Source: Marinomonas mediterranea MMB-1
GTDB taxonomy: Bacteria; Pseudomonadota; Gammaproteobacteria; Pseudomonadales; Marinomonadaceae
Direction: 5' to 3'
Assembly (NCBI RefSeq): GCF_000192865.1
Contig: NC_015276.1
Location: 2,046,001 to 2,110,000, forward strand
DNA: 64,000 nt
This document shows, in pieces, positions 63,841 through 64,000 of the stretch; the stretch's first letter is position 1; each line of letters starts with the position of its first letter. A program made the position numbers and the translations under genes. The notes beneath the pieces were generated by a model, which had not been told where the DNA came from, searched no databases, and saw only the letters and a program-made list of their open reading frames with translations.

Positions 63841-64000
63841 GTCTTCTGTTAGAAAAATAGGTGTGTTTTTTCTTTGAAATAAACACTTCTTTGAACCTAG
63901 CGAGTTGGTGGCACTGTCATCAACTCTCTTCTATCATAAGCAATGCCACTGATATGCATGTAAAAAACGAAAATTAAGATGTGAGTTTTTCGTTTTTGCC

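Noticed and set aside
63962..63997. AT-rich hairpin AAAAACGAAAA/TTTTCGTTTTT near the window end
   Set aside because: May be a terminator for the esterase gene, but the stem is nearly all A-T and the window ends at once, so it is not called.

Overview
The window looks like a chromosomal segment of a marine gammaproteobacterium, most likely Marinomonas or a close Oceanospirillales relative. This is inferred from gene content (YnjBCD transporter, YaeQ, monofunctional PyrC, SbcB, DeaD, short 4.5S-type SRP RNA, folate-independent methionine synthase MesD with MesX, several c-di-GMP proteins). No database search was possible.

Layout. 1-1850 is accessory DNA: a TerB-like/BRCT protein, two 83-nt stem-forming direct repeats and a KilA-N protein. 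1864-5229 holds a secreted endonuclease I, two small ORFs, an RhlA-like hydrolase and a convergent HTH regulator. 5230-7750 is a second accessory patch with a tyrosine-recombinase remnant and a stand-alone Cry delta-endotoxin domain I-like protein. 8168-12000 encodes a Cache-GGDEF-EAL protein followed by an orphan periplasmic binding protein. 12146-15000 has a DUF1127 protein, a 32-codon ORF, YaeQ and a tRNA-queuosine mannosyltransferase gene interrupted by an in-frame TAG. 15129-23530 holds ynjBCD (minus strand), then an M14-type deacylase, a UvrD-like helicase and a 2OG-Fe(II) oxygenase (plus strand).

23696-28400 contains a YafJ-type amidotransferase, a chemoreceptor, hisI, a double PTPS/QueD-like protein and the SRP RNA gene ffs. 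29110-31150 is mesX-mesD, a B12- and folate-independent methionine synthase system. 31403-33995 is a decayed operon: an ornithine-cyclodeaminase-like gene fused by deletion to a RidA tail and frameshifted, then a DadA-like FAD oxidoreductase with a stop and a frameshift. 34240-37854 has an EamA exporter, a GlxA-type AraC regulator, a PhyH dioxygenase and an FMN reductase. 38082-44229 is a TPP-riboswitch-controlled thiamine operon, thiC-thiDE-thiS-thiG-thiH, without thiF.

44357-59492 is mostly housekeeping: a Spy/CpxP-like protein, aroA, an aldo/keto reductase, a three-gene signalling operon (molybdopterin-fold periplasmic protein, hybrid histidine kinase, REC-HD-GYP), ychJ, sbcB, an AI-2E family permease, an SDR, deaD and pyrC. 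59493-61945 is a run of broken AT-rich genes (an AAC(6')-like acetyltransferase, a formyltransferase, a PPOX-family protein), followed by an intact secreted tannase/feruloyl esterase.

The best candidates for new biology are the isolated Cry-domain-I protein, the pair of 83-nt repeats whose inner stems co-vary, the binding-protein/GGDEF-EAL pair (analogous to NspS-MbaA), and the periplasmic-protein/kinase/HD-GYP operon. At least seven coding sequences are interrupted, so both real gene decay and assembly error should be kept in mind.
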